The translations under genes and the position numbers were made by a program. The notes beneath the pieces were generated by a model, which was not told the DNA's origin, ran no database searches, and was given only the letters and a program-made list of their open reading frames with translations. Below, in pieces: positions 49,802 through 58,463 of a stretch of DNA of 64,000 nucleotides. Within the stretch, counting starts at the first letter, position 1; the number at the start of each line of letters is the position of its first letter. Source of the stretch: Verrucomicrobiaceae bacterium (GTDB lineage Bacteria > Verrucomicrobiota > Verrucomicrobiia > Verrucomicrobiales > Verrucomicrobiaceae). The DNA lies in contig JACKQF010000005.1 in assembly GCA_024232965.1 (NCBI GenBank), positions 62,001 to 126,000 of the forward strand. Direction: 5' to 3'.

Positions 49802-51394
49802 TCACACCGCAGCGGAAGTCAGCTTCCCATCGACCACACGGAATGCACCTGCAGGCCCGCTATTTTTCAGCGCGTCTGGCAGAGCTTCATCAGGGAAGCC
49901 CTGGTAGCAAACTGGGCGTACAAACCGATAGATCGCTGAGGTGCCGATGCTGGTGAAGAAGCTGTGGCTGGCCGCTGGATACGGGCCGCCGTGGTGCATG
50001 GATGGACAAGGCTCGATGCCGGTGCCGAAGCCATTAAATATGATGCGCCCCACTTTCCGCTCCAAGATTCTGACCAACGGAGCAAACTCCCGGAGATCTT
50101 CCTCTGTGCCGTGGATCGCTGCCGTGAGTTGTCCTTCCAGACCGCGAGCAAAACGCAGCATCTCCTCGACGCTCGCACACTCCGTCACGATGGAGCAGGG
50201 TCCAAACACCTCCCTGCGCAGTTCCTCGTTGTTTTCCAGCACATCGACTGTCGTCGTGAAAATCCGGCAGGGAGCTTGAGTCGCCTCCTGCTGGGGCGCC
50301 GTCGAAGACTCACCCGCCAGTTTCAGCCCATCGATCGTGTGCCACACCGCCGTCCCAGCCTCGTACGCCTCGCAGATTCCGCGATGCAGCATGGATGCAG
50401 GTGAAACTTTAGCAGCCTCGGCCGCAGCGCCTTCGACGAATGCTTTGAGCCCATCGCCCGCCAGCCCAACTACCACCGCAGGGTTCGTGCAGAATTGCCC
50501 CACGCCCATATTCACGGACTGCACGTAGCCTTCCGCCATCTTTCCGGCACGTTGCTCGAGCGCGCGAGGCAGCACAAACACTGGATTCACGGAGCCCATC
50601 TCTCCGTAGAACGGGATCGGCTGCGGGCGCGCCGCAGCGACGTCCATCAACGCCCGACCACCACGTAGAGACCCCGTAAAGGCCACTGCTTGAGTCAGGG
50701 GATGCTTCACCAGAGTCACACCGATGTCATTGCCCTTACCATACAACACAGAAAAGGCACCCGCTGGCAGCCCCGTCTTTTCCAGTGCCGCATACACCGC
50801 GCGAGCCAACATCTCGCAGGTCCCCGGATGAGCGGGGTGACCTTTGACCACGACCGGACAACCGGCCGCCAAGGCACACACCGTGTCCGTTCCCACCACA
50901 CCGATGGCGAAGGGGAAATTGCTGGCACCAAAAACCACCACTGGCCCGATGGGCAGCAACACTTTGCGCACATCCGGCTTTGGCAGGGGTTGACGATCCG
51001 GAATCGCCCGATCGATGGACGCCTGCGCCCAAGATCCATCGCGGAGCAAGCCCGCAAACATTTTGCACTGACCCATGGCGCGGCCACGCTCGCCTGTCAG
51101 ACGAGCCATCGGCAACGCAGTCTCAGCATGGGCGCGCTCCAACAAAGCGTCCCCTAGCGCTAGGATCTCATCTGCCAGCGTCTCCAGAAAGGTCGCGCGA
51201 GTCTCCACTGATGCCAACCTCAGCGCATCAAAAGCATCATCCGCCGCCTGTAGCGCCGTATCTGCATCCGCATGAGAGGCGTCGCCAAACACGCCCTCCA
51301 GTGGCTGGCTGGTAGCGGGGGCAATCGCTTGAAATGTGTTGCCTTGAGGCGCGACTTCGCGACCTGCGATAAAGTGATTTCCGGTAATGTTCAT
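49802..51394 (-). CDS. Alpha-ketoglutarate semialdehyde dehydrogenase (ALDH family)
   Basis: 530 residues, NAD(P)-dependent aldehyde dehydrogenase of the 2,5-dioxopentanoate class. Catalytic Cys in NMGVGQFCTNPAVVVG, cofactor-binding VVVFGASNFPFAIGVVGTD, and the CPVVVKGHPAHPGT and MHHGGPYPAASHSFFTSIGT segments match that subfamily rather than general ALDHs. It would oxidise alpha-ketoglutarate semialdehyde to alpha-ketoglutarate, the last step of oxidative pentose or glucarate breakdown. It starts 18 bp after the FAH-family gene stops on the same strand, consistent with a two-step unit. An alternative semialdehyde cannot be ruled out. Confidence 0.85.
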   Translation of the reverse strand: MNITGNHFIAGREVAPQGNTFQAIAPATSQPLEGVFGDASHADADTALQAADDAFDALRLASVETRATFLETLADEILALGDALLERAHAETALPMARLTGERGRAMGQCKMFAGLLRDGSWAQASIDRAIPDRQPLPKPDVRKVLLPIGPVVVFGASNFPFAIGVVGTDTVCALAAGCPVVVKGHPAHPGTCEMLARAVYAALEKTGLPAGAFSVLYGKGNDIGVTLVKHPLTQAVAFTGSLRGGRALMDVAAARPQPIPFYGEMGSVNPVFVLPRALEQRAGKMAEGYVQSVNMGVGQFCTNPAVVVGLAGDGLKAFVEGAAAEAAKVSPASMLHRGICEAYEAGTAVWHTIDGLKLAGESSTAPQQEATQAPCRIFTTTVDVLENNEELRREVFGPCSIVTECASVEEMLRFARGLEGQLTAAIHGTEEDLREFAPLVRILERKVGRIIFNGFGTGIEPCPSMHHGGPYPAASHSFFTSIGTSAIYRFVRPVCYQGFPDEALPDALKNSGPAGAFRVVDGKLTSAAV

Positions 51395-51411
51395 GGTAAA
51401 GATGCGAAAAG

Positions 51412-52230
51412 TTAGCCCATCACATTGGCCAGAGTGCCAACGCCGTCGATGGTGATTTTGACAAGATCTCCAGATTGGAGGGTGAAATCATCTTCCGGCA
51501 CGATGCCCGTGCCTGTCATGAGATAGGTCCCCTGATTGAAGCAATTATCGCGATACAAAAAGCCCGCCAGCTCCTCAGGCGTGCGCTTTAACTGAGCGAG
51601 CGTCGTCTCGCCCTCAAAGGCAGCAGCGCCTGCACGCTCGATCACCAAGTGAATGCGAGTTTCCGCTCCCGGAGTGGCCTTTTGGATCCGCACACAAGGA
51701 CCCACCGACGCACATCCGGCAAAGCACTTCGCCTGCGGCAAATAGAGTGGGTTTTCTCCCTCGATATCGCGGCAGGAAAGATCGTTCCCAGCCGTGTAAC
51801 CAATGATCTCTCCCCGCGCATTGATCGCCAGGGTCAACTCAGGTTCCGGCACCATCCACTTCGAGTCAGACCGCAGATGCATCGCTCCACCAGGAGCGAT
51901 CACACGCTGTGGAGTCGCCTTGAAAAAAATCTCAGGGCGCTCCGCCTCATACACGCGGTCATAAAAAGTTCCGCCGCCAGCGTCCTTGCTCTCCTCCATG
52001 CGCGCCGTCCGGCTGCGGAAGTATGTGACCCCAGCCGCCCAGACCTCCTGCGTTCCGATTGGAGCCAGCCATTCACTTGCGCCCGGCAGTTCCGCCGGAG
52101 CAGTCACCGCCTCCAGATAACCAGTCAGATCTTCTCGATTCCACAGCGCATCCCAATCCGTGTCCGGCAAGCGGTGCATGCCATCAGTTCTGCTGACAAA
52201 AAATCCCTGGGTGGTTCGATAAAGCTGCAT
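51412..52230 (-). CDS. FAH-family dehydratase (2-keto-3-deoxy-pentonate dehydratase-like)
   Basis: 272 residues, fumarylacetoacetate hydrolase fold. Metal ligands are in EPELTLAINARGEIIGYTAG and DLSCRDIEGEN, and the C-terminal TYLMTGTGIVPEDDFTLQSG is typical. The protein is shorter than true FAH and resembles the KdaD/XylX group that dehydrates 2-keto-3-deoxy-L-arabinonate or D-xylonate to alpha-ketoglutarate semialdehyde. The adjacent gene encodes the enzyme that uses this product, which strongly supports the assignment. Sugar specificity is not evident. No transporter or regulator gene lies next to it. Confidence 0.8.
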   Translation of the reverse strand: MQLYRTTQGFFVSRTDGMHRLPDTDWDALWNREDLTGYLEAVTAPAELPGASEWLAPIGTQEVWAAGVTYFRSRTARMEESKDAGGGTFYDRVYEAERPEIFFKATPQRVIAPGGAMHLRSDSKWMVPEPELTLAINARGEIIGYTAGNDLSCRDIEGENPLYLPQAKCFAGCASVGPCVRIQKATPGAETRIHLVIERAGAAAFEGETTLAQLKRTPEELAGFLYRDNCFNQGTYLMTGTGIVPEDDFTLQSGDLVKITIDGVGTLANVMG

Positions 52231-52337
52231 GAGTCGCAGAGACTAGCCAGCGAAACCGCCGCACGCAAGGAGGCGTTGCATGGCAGAAAAGTTCACCCCC
52301 CGTAGCGCCCCCATTCCGCGACTCAGCCACCCCAGGG

Positions 52338-53267
52338 TCAATTCCCCCGCCCTATTTTCAAAAGATCGCGGTCCAGTTCGTGCAGGCAACCGGCCCAAAG
52401 GATGTTTTCGTCTGCCAACTTCATTCGGTAGCTCGCTGCGGCACGACCGCCGACCATCATGGCCATCGTGCCGGGGAGAAGAGTGCGGAGGCGGCGGAGT
52501 TTTTCTTCGATGACTTGGCAACCTTCAGGATACACCACACTCAGCGCCACGGCGGTCGCTTTCCGGGCACAGGCACAGGCAGAAATCTCCTCGATCGGCA
52601 GGCTGGCCCCCAGGTAAGTGACACGCCATCCCAAATCACGAGCAGAGGCCGCAACGAGCAATGCCCCCATTTCGTGGATCTCGCCCGCTGGAGTTGCCAC
52701 GACGAGTTCTGGGGCGTTCTCGGCGACCTGACTGCCGGGCACCGGACTGGACAGGATCTCCCGAATTACTCCCGTAGCCACATGCTCCTGACCAGGGCGC
52801 AGTAGCCCTTGTTGCCAACTTTCCCCGACCTTTTGGATGAGAGGGCAGATGACACGGTGCAGGAGACCGCGCTGGCCTAGTTGCAGCCTCGCCCGATTCA
52901 GCAATCGGCGCAGCAGATCCGCCTCGTAGGCTGCAGCGGCGGCTAGACAGCCCTCGATGAACTGCTCCGGCGTGTCCAAACCCTCTGTAACAATCGCCTC
53001 CCCGTTGGTGGTCGTAACGGTCGGCTGCGAGGGGACTTCTAGTTGCCGAAGTTCATCCGTGGGCAATTTGGCGATGTTCCGAATACGATGTCCTGCCTCC
53101 GTCAATCGGCGCAGCAGAGTCAGTCGTTCAACGTCATCCTGGCAATAGAGCCTGCGATTCGTACAGGTGCGATCCGGCACCAGCGCCGCATAGCGTCGCT
53201 CCCAAATTCGGATCACATGCTGGCTCAAACCGCTGATCTGGCTGGCCATCTGGATGGTGTAATGCAT
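52338..53267 (-). CDS. MerR-family B12-binding regulator, CarH/LitR-like
   Basis: 309 residues from the ATG at 53267 (the longer frame to 53375 would cover almost the whole divergent promoter region). An N-terminal MerR helix-turn-helix (YTIQMASQISGLSQHVIRIW) is followed by a cobalamin-binding four-helix bundle and Rossmann domain. WQQGLLRPGQEH (Trp151...Glu161-His162) is the Wx9EH motif, and EIHEMG (His198) is the ExHxxG motif, both characteristic of adenosylcobalamin light receptors like CarH and LitR. In known cases these repress carotenoid or light-response genes until illumination. The divergent SpmAB fusion gene is 114 bp away and may be a target; this is inference. Confidence 0.88.
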   Translation of the reverse strand: MHYTIQMASQISGLSQHVIRIWERRYAALVPDRTCTNRRLYCQDDVERLTLLRRLTEAGHRIRNIAKLPTDELRQLEVPSQPTVTTTNGEAIVTEGLDTPEQFIEGCLAAAAAYEADLLRRLLNRARLQLGQRGLLHRVICPLIQKVGESWQQGLLRPGQEHVATGVIREILSSPVPGSQVAENAPELVVATPAGEIHEMGALLVAASARDLGWRVTYLGASLPIEEISACACARKATAVALSVVYPEGCQVIEEKLRRLRTLLPGTMAMMVGGRAAASYRMKLADENILWAGCLHELDRDLLKIGRGN

Positions 53268-53381
53268 TGACAGTTCGTTGAATAAGTTGCCGCATTCCTT
53301 ACGGGGGACTGACTCATTCAGATGCAGCGGGGTGACAATTTGGACCTTGCCGTGCGGTCTTGTCCACTCAATCATGCTGCC

Positions 53382-54797
53382 ATGCTGAACTATATATGGG
53401 CGACTCTCATGATCATCGGCCTCCTCGTCGCGGGACTGGCTGGCCGACTGAGTGGCGACGCCGGGGTGATCAATGAAGCCTTTAAAGCCTCCAAAAGTGC
53501 GGTGCTGGACATTGCCCTACCGCTAGCGGGCATGATGATGTTTTGGCTGGGCACGCTGCGGCTCTTGGAAAAGGCAGGTGTACTGGAATGGATCACGCGA
53601 CTGCTAGCGCCAGTGCTTCAGCGAGTCTTTCCGGAGGTCCCCAAAGGCCACCCCGCCCTCGGTGCAATGGTCATGAACTGGTGCGCCAACATGCTGGGCC
53701 TGGGTAATGCCGCCACGCCCCTGGGTCTAAAGGCCATGAATCACCTGCAGGAGCTGAATCCACAAAAACAGAGCGCCTCGAACTCGATGGTCACCTTCCT
53801 CGCGCTGAATACCAGCGGCTTTGCCTTGGTGCCAATGACTGCGATCATCTATCTGACCACCGCTGGTGTCCCCAATGCCTCGGCCATCATCTTTCCTGCG
53901 ATCCTAGCGACCGCCTGCGGAACTGTAGCAGCCGTGATCGCCGCCAAATCCTTCCAGCGACTCCCCGCTTACGCAGTACAACCACCCGACATCGAGGACA
54001 CAGCCGAGACCCGAGAAACATCTACCACCTCAGCACCCCGCATTTCGACTCGGGCGATGGTCCTCCTGGCACTCATCGCTGCGACGTTTGCCTTCATTGC
54101 AGCTTTGGAACTCGGCCCACCCGCTTGGCGAGACCAAGCAATCACCCAAGGTCCCATCGGCCAAATCATCCACAACGCAGATGCCCACACTCAAGAGGCC
54201 AAAGCCCGCTTCGAGGCGATGAAGTCGAAACCCGCCGCAGCAGCGACGCCGACCGAAGAACCCCAGTGGAAGCGCCTGATGAACGGAGCCTCCGGCCTGG
54301 CAATCCCTGCCATCCTCCTCGTCGCCGTCTCCCTGGCTTGGGCGAGAGGCGTGAAGGTTTACGAAGAATTCGTCGAAGGCGCCAAGGAGGGCTTTGGCGT
54401 GGCGACTCGCATCATGCCATTCCTCGTGGCGATGCTAGCCATGCTGGCAATCCTGCGCGCCTCGGGTGTCTTCGCGCTTCTGGGTTATCTACTGGCACCC
54501 GTCCTCACGTTTTTGGGTTTCCCGGTGGAACTCCTTTCTCTGGCCATGATGCGTCCGCTCAGTGGATCTGGCTCCAGCGGCATCTTGGTGGAGATCCTGA
54601 CCCGCCCCGACCTGAGCGAGCAGGTCAAGTACACCGCCGCGATCCTCTACGGCTCCACCGAGACCACGTTCTACGTGTTGGCAGTGTATTTTGGCTCCGT
54701 CGGCATTCGCAACATTCGGCACGCAGTGCTGACCGGACTGACCGCCGACTTTGTCGGCATGGTGGCGGCAGTGGTATTTGGACGGTTGATGTTCTGA
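53382..54797 (+). CDS. SpmA-SpmB fusion (nucleoside-recognition/Gate domain membrane protein)
   Basis: 471 residues. I chose the ATG at 53382 (MLNYIWATLMIIGLLVAGLA). Two homologous halves, each a Gate/nucleoside-recognition membrane domain: first with ANMLGLGNAATPLGLKAMNHL (SpmA-like), second with LLSLAMMRPLSGSGSSGILV and AILYGSTETTFYVLAVYFGS (SpmB-like). A polar linker joins them (EDTAETRETSTTSAPR and the later EEPQWKRLMNG segment). In spore-formers the two are separate. Spores are not expected here, so the function is probably transport or membrane homeostasis. It is divergent from the B12 regulator and followed by the flavoprotein gene after 26 bp. Confidence 0.85.
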   Translation: MLNYIWATLMIIGLLVAGLAGRLSGDAGVINEAFKASKSAVLDIALPLAGMMMFWLGTLRLLEKAGVLEWITRLLAPVLQRVFPEVPKGHPALGAMVMNWCANMLGLGNAATPLGLKAMNHLQELNPQKQSASNSMVTFLALNTSGFALVPMTAIIYLTTAGVPNASAIIFPAILATACGTVAAVIAAKSFQRLPAYAVQPPDIEDTAETRETSTTSAPRISTRAMVLLALIAATFAFIAALELGPPAWRDQAITQGPIGQIIHNADAHTQEAKARFEAMKSKPAAAATPTEEPQWKRLMNGASGLAIPAILLVAVSLAWARGVKVYEEFVEGAKEGFGVATRIMPFLVAMLAMLAILRASGVFALLGYLLAPVLTFLGFPVELLSLAMMRPLSGSGSSGILVEILTRPDLSEQVKYTAAILYGSTETTFYVLAVYFGSVGIRNIRHAVLTGLTADFVGMVAAVVFGRLMF

Positions 54798-54823
54798 GCT
54801 TCCAGCATTAAAAGCAGCGCCCC

Positions 54824-56425
54824 ATGCTCCAGATCAGCCAATTGCTCCTGCCCGTCGATTACACCGATGACGCCCTGCGTCGGGAGGTGCTGCGTACGCT
54901 CAAGGTGAAGGACGCCAACCTGATCTCTCTCACCGTCAAACAGCGTGCCATTGATGCACGACGCGGCCATGTGCAGTTTAGTTTCACCGTCCTAGTGGAG
55001 ACAAAAAACGAAGCCGTCGTCCTCGCACGTTGCGGCCCCGCCAGTCATGTTGTCACTGCGCCGGACGAAACCTACCACGAACTCCACCGCAACATCGCGC
55101 ATCGATCCCCAAAGCGCCCCGTCATCGTCGGCAGCGGCCCCTGCGGTCTCTTTTGTGCGCTGATCTTGGCACGTGCGGGGTGGAAGCCGATCTTGCTGGA
55201 GCGTGGCAAAGCCGCAGGAGATCGCGCCCGCGATGTGACCGGTTTTTGGCGTCGTGGCTGGGCATTTGACCCTGAATCCAACGTGCAGTTTGGCGAGGGC
55301 GGAGCGGGCACTTTTTCCGACGGCAAACTGTACACGCAGATCCGAGATCGCGAACACCGCATCCCCTGGCTCCTCAAGGAAATGGTCGCCGCAGGAGCAC
55401 CTGACGACATCCTGATCAAAGCCCGACCCCACATCGGCACAGATCGACTCATCAAAGTTGTGCGTCACATTCGGGAGGAAATCATCGCACTCGGCGGCGA
55501 GGTTCGCTTCGGCGCGCGTGTCGCGGATTGCCACATCGAGGACGATGCCATGCGAGCCATCACACTGGCGGATGGAGAGGTGATCGAAAGCGACCACATC
55601 ATCTTCGCCGTCGGTCACAGCTCGCGGGATACCTTCACGATGCTGCACCAACGCGGCGTTCCTTTTGAGGCCAAGTCTTTCTCCGTCGGTGTCCGTATTG
55701 AACATCCGCAAAAGCTCATCGATCAGATTCTCTACGGGCGTTGGGCCGGCCATCAGCGCCTCGGTTCCGCGCCCTACAAGTTCGTGTCCCATTGTCAAAA
55801 TGGCCGCACCGCTTACAGCTTTTGCATGTGCCCCGGCGGGCTCGTCGTCGCGGCCACCTCAGAGCCCGGCACGGTCGTGACGAATGGCATGAGCAGCTAC
55901 GCACGCGAGGAGGCCAACGCCAACAGCGGCTTCATGGTGGATGTGCGTCCAGAGGACTATCAAAGCCCCGATCCACTGTCAGGCATCGACTTTCAGCGTC
56001 AACTAGAGCGTCGAGCCTACGAGCTCGGAGGCAGCGACTACAAAGCGCCCGCGCAACTCCTCGGCGACTTCCTAGCCGGGCGCGCCTCCACCTCCGGCGG
56101 CAGCGTCATCCCATCGTATCAACCCGGTGTCGTGTGGACAGATCTGCGCGAGTGTTTGCCCGAATACATCATCGACACCCTGCAGCAATCCATCGCTCAG
56201 ATTGATCGGCGTCTGCCCGGCTTCGCGCTTGATGAAGCCATCCTGACCGGCGTCGAAACTCGCAGTTCCGCACCAGTGCGCATCCCGCGCAATCCGGAGA
56301 CGCTGGAGTGTGTCAGCATCCAGCAGTTTTATCCTGCAGGCGAAGGTGCAGGCTACGCGGGAGGCATCATTTCCGCCGCAGCCGATGGCATGAAGGTCGC
56401 CGAAGCGATCCTCAAAAAAGCCTGA
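54824..56425 (+). CDS. COG2509-type FAD-dependent dehydrogenase
   Basis: 533 residues. An N-terminal region of about 90 residues (LPVDYTDDALRREVLRTLKV) precedes a Rossmann FAD-binding motif PVIVGSGPCGLFCALILARA. The block NVQFGEGGAGTFSDGKLYTQ and the C-terminal FYPAGEGAGYAGGIISAAAD are hallmarks of this poorly characterised family. It is cytoplasmic. The electron donor and substrate are unknown. It follows the SpmA-SpmB fusion gene on the same strand, 26 bp downstream, and is convergent with the cysteine desulfurase gene. Confidence 0.9.
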   Translation: MLQISQLLLPVDYTDDALRREVLRTLKVKDANLISLTVKQRAIDARRGHVQFSFTVLVETKNEAVVLARCGPASHVVTAPDETYHELHRNIAHRSPKRPVIVGSGPCGLFCALILARAGWKPILLERGKAAGDRARDVTGFWRRGWAFDPESNVQFGEGGAGTFSDGKLYTQIRDREHRIPWLLKEMVAAGAPDDILIKARPHIGTDRLIKVVRHIREEIIALGGEVRFGARVADCHIEDDAMRAITLADGEVIESDHIIFAVGHSSRDTFTMLHQRGVPFEAKSFSVGVRIEHPQKLIDQILYGRWAGHQRLGSAPYKFVSHCQNGRTAYSFCMCPGGLVVAATSEPGTVVTNGMSSYAREEANANSGFMVDVRPEDYQSPDPLSGIDFQRQLERRAYELGGSDYKAPAQLLGDFLAGRASTSGGSVIPSYQPGVVWTDLRECLPEYIIDTLQQSIAQIDRRLPGFALDEAILTGVETRSSAPVRIPRNPETLECVSIQQFYPAGEGAGYAGGIISAAADGMKVAEAILKKA

Positions 56426-56433
56426 CCATCACT

Positions 56434-57591
56434 TCAAGAAAAAGCCACCGGGCCTGAGGCATCGTCCTTCAGTACCCGCATCTTTTCCACCGCATGGATA
56501 ACAGCATCCGCAGCGAGGGCGGCTTCATCCATCGTATTGAATCGACTGAAGGAAAATCGCAGCATGCTCGATGCATCCGCCGCCGATACACCCATCGACT
56601 CCAGCACATGGGATGGATGCAAGCTAGCCGTGTGACATGCCGAACCCGCCGAGCAGCACACGCCCGCCTCATCCAACAAAATCAAGAGCCCCGCTGCGTC
56701 CATTCCGGGAAACCCCAGGCAACTCGTGTTTGGCAATCGATGCTCACGATCCCCCCACACAATCGTGTCCCGCAGCATCGCCATGACATGCCCCTCAAAC
56801 GTGTCGCGCAATGCATGCTCGGAGCGCTCACTCATCGCCAGCGCTGCCGCTGTTCCAAGCCCCACAATTCCAGCCACATTCTCCGTCCCACTGCGACGCC
56901 CGCTCTCCTGCCCGCCACCAACCAGGAGAGGACGGAACCGTACCCGACCGCTCACATAGAGCGCGCCCACCCCCTTCGGCGCATGGATCTTGTGTCCGCT
57001 CAGGCTCAAAAAATCGACGGGCACCTTCTGCACATCGACGGGGATCTTCCCCACCGCCTGCACAGCATCACAATGCACCAGCGCACCGGCAGCGTGGGCT
57101 AGCTCGACGATCTCGCGTATCGGCGCAATGACCCCCGTCTCGTTGTTCGCCCACATGATCGAGACCAGAGCCACCTCGCCCGCATCAAGCGCTTGTTCCA
57201 ACGCCGCCAAATCCACCCGCCCCTGTGGCGTCACGGGCACTGCCGTCACACGCCCTCCCGCTTCGCGCCAGCGCTTCGCGCATTCAATTCCCGCCGCATG
57301 CTCAGTGCCTGTGTGGACCAACCCAGGTCGATCTGGCCACAAACTCCGCACTGACACATGCGCGGCATTGATCGACTCCGTCCCGCACGATGTAAAAATC
57401 AACTCTTCCGCCCGAGCCGCACCGATCATCGCGGCCACTTGCTGCCTTGCCGTCTCAATGGCAGACCTCACACCCCGCGCCGCCCGGTAGCTAGCCGATG
57501 GATTTGCAAAGGCCTCCCGCAGGAACGGCAGCATCGCGTCCAAGACCTTCGGATCGACTTGCGTCGTGGCGTTGGAGTCCAGATAAATCAT
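56434..57591 (-). CDS. Cysteine desulfurase (NifS/IscS family)
   Basis: 385 residues, PLP enzyme that supplies sulfur for Fe-S clusters or thio-modified tRNA. The PLP Lys is in LSLSGHKIHAPKGVGAL and the catalytic Cys loop is GVCCSAGSACHTASLHPSHV. The active-site loop is of the NifS/IscS (group I) length. Its ATG overlaps the TGA of the upstream NlpC/P60-like gene, so translation is coupled. No iscU, sufB or hesB gene is adjacent. Confidence 0.93.
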   Translation of the reverse strand: MIYLDSNATTQVDPKVLDAMLPFLREAFANPSASYRAARGVRSAIETARQQVAAMIGAARAEELIFTSCGTESINAAHVSVRSLWPDRPGLVHTGTEHAAGIECAKRWREAGGRVTAVPVTPQGRVDLAALEQALDAGEVALVSIMWANNETGVIAPIREIVELAHAAGALVHCDAVQAVGKIPVDVQKVPVDFLSLSGHKIHAPKGVGALYVSGRVRFRPLLVGGGQESGRRSGTENVAGIVGLGTAAALAMSERSEHALRDTFEGHVMAMLRDTIVWGDREHRLPNTSCLGFPGMDAAGLLILLDEAGVCCSAGSACHTASLHPSHVLESMGVSAADASSMLRFSFSRFNTMDEAALAADAVIHAVEKMRVLKDDASGPVAFS

Positions 57592-58277
57592 TTTTTCTTC
57601 TTGTCCTCAGTCGCCCCCTGTTTCATCAATCCCGGCACCGGTCCGTACCCATAAAACTCCGCTTTGTCAGCAGCCTTGGGAAGTTTAAAATCAAAGAGGC
57701 TCACCCCACAGCGACGCTTCCCCTCGTAGCTCCGCCCGTCGCTCGCTCCAAAAGCCACCGGCTTGCCATCAGACACTCTCTTTCCCAAATAGAGCATCAC
57801 ATGGGAGACCGGCAGCTGGCGTTCGGTGTGAGCATAGGTCCCTGACCAGAACAACAAATCACCCGGCCTCAGATTGTCAAAAACCGCAGCATCCAGGGAC
57901 GTCACGTTCTCCGTGCGATGGAACAACTTTTCATCGATGAGCCACTGGCAAATCTCGTCCGACTGCCGAGGCACAGCATCGATATCGACACTGTGCAGCA
58001 GGTAGTACATCGTCCCAGAGCAATCCATCCCACCATTCGCGGGATCCGCAGAGGCGAATCGATACGTGAGGTTGCGCTTCGTCAGCGCCAGTGCCTTTTC
58101 GATCATCTGCTGCACCGGCTTGGGATATTTATCAAAGTCTGCCAAATCCTTTGACTCCATCGACGACACCGCCGCGGGCTTCCGCACCTCGACAGTCGCT
58201 GCAAGACAAGCAGCCGCGACGCATGAATAGACAAGGAGGTTGGAGACAAACTTCACACCCTCACATACGCCTCCCAA
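57588..58277 (-). CDS. NlpC/P60-like secreted peptidase
   Basis: 229 residues with a signal-like hydrophobic N-terminus (VKFVSNLLVYSCVAAACLAA). The NlpC/P60-type Cys is in GGMDCSGTMYYLL, and VSHVMLYLG supplies the catalytic His. DLLFWSGTYAHTERQLP fits the surrounding beta strands. It probably cleaves peptidoglycan peptides in the periplasm. It is coupled to the downstream cysteine desulfurase by a 4-bp ATGA overlap, an unexpected pairing of functions. Start codon uncertain by a few residues. Confidence 0.75.
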   Translation of the reverse strand: MGGVCEGVKFVSNLLVYSCVAAACLAATVEVRKPAAVSSMESKDLADFDKYPKPVQQMIEKALALTKRNLTYRFASADPANGGMDCSGTMYYLLHSVDIDAVPRQSDEICQWLIDEKLFHRTENVTSLDAAVFDNLRPGDLLFWSGTYAHTERQLPVSHVMLYLGKRVSDGKPVAFGASDGRSYEGKRRCGVSLFDFKLPKAADKAEFYGYGPVPGLMKQGATEDKKKK

Positions 58278-58463
58278 AAAACCAAGGCCAGCAAAAAGCG
58301 CGCGAACCGGGAAGAGTTGGCTCTCGGATCACACGGTCCCGCAGACTGCCAGTCGACCCGCTAAAGTGCCAGGCCACCAAAGGACAAGAACGCAGCCCGG
58401 CCCTTTTTCACCGAGCGCAATTGACCAATGGCAGTGAAACCGCCATACTCTCACCTTTCCCCT

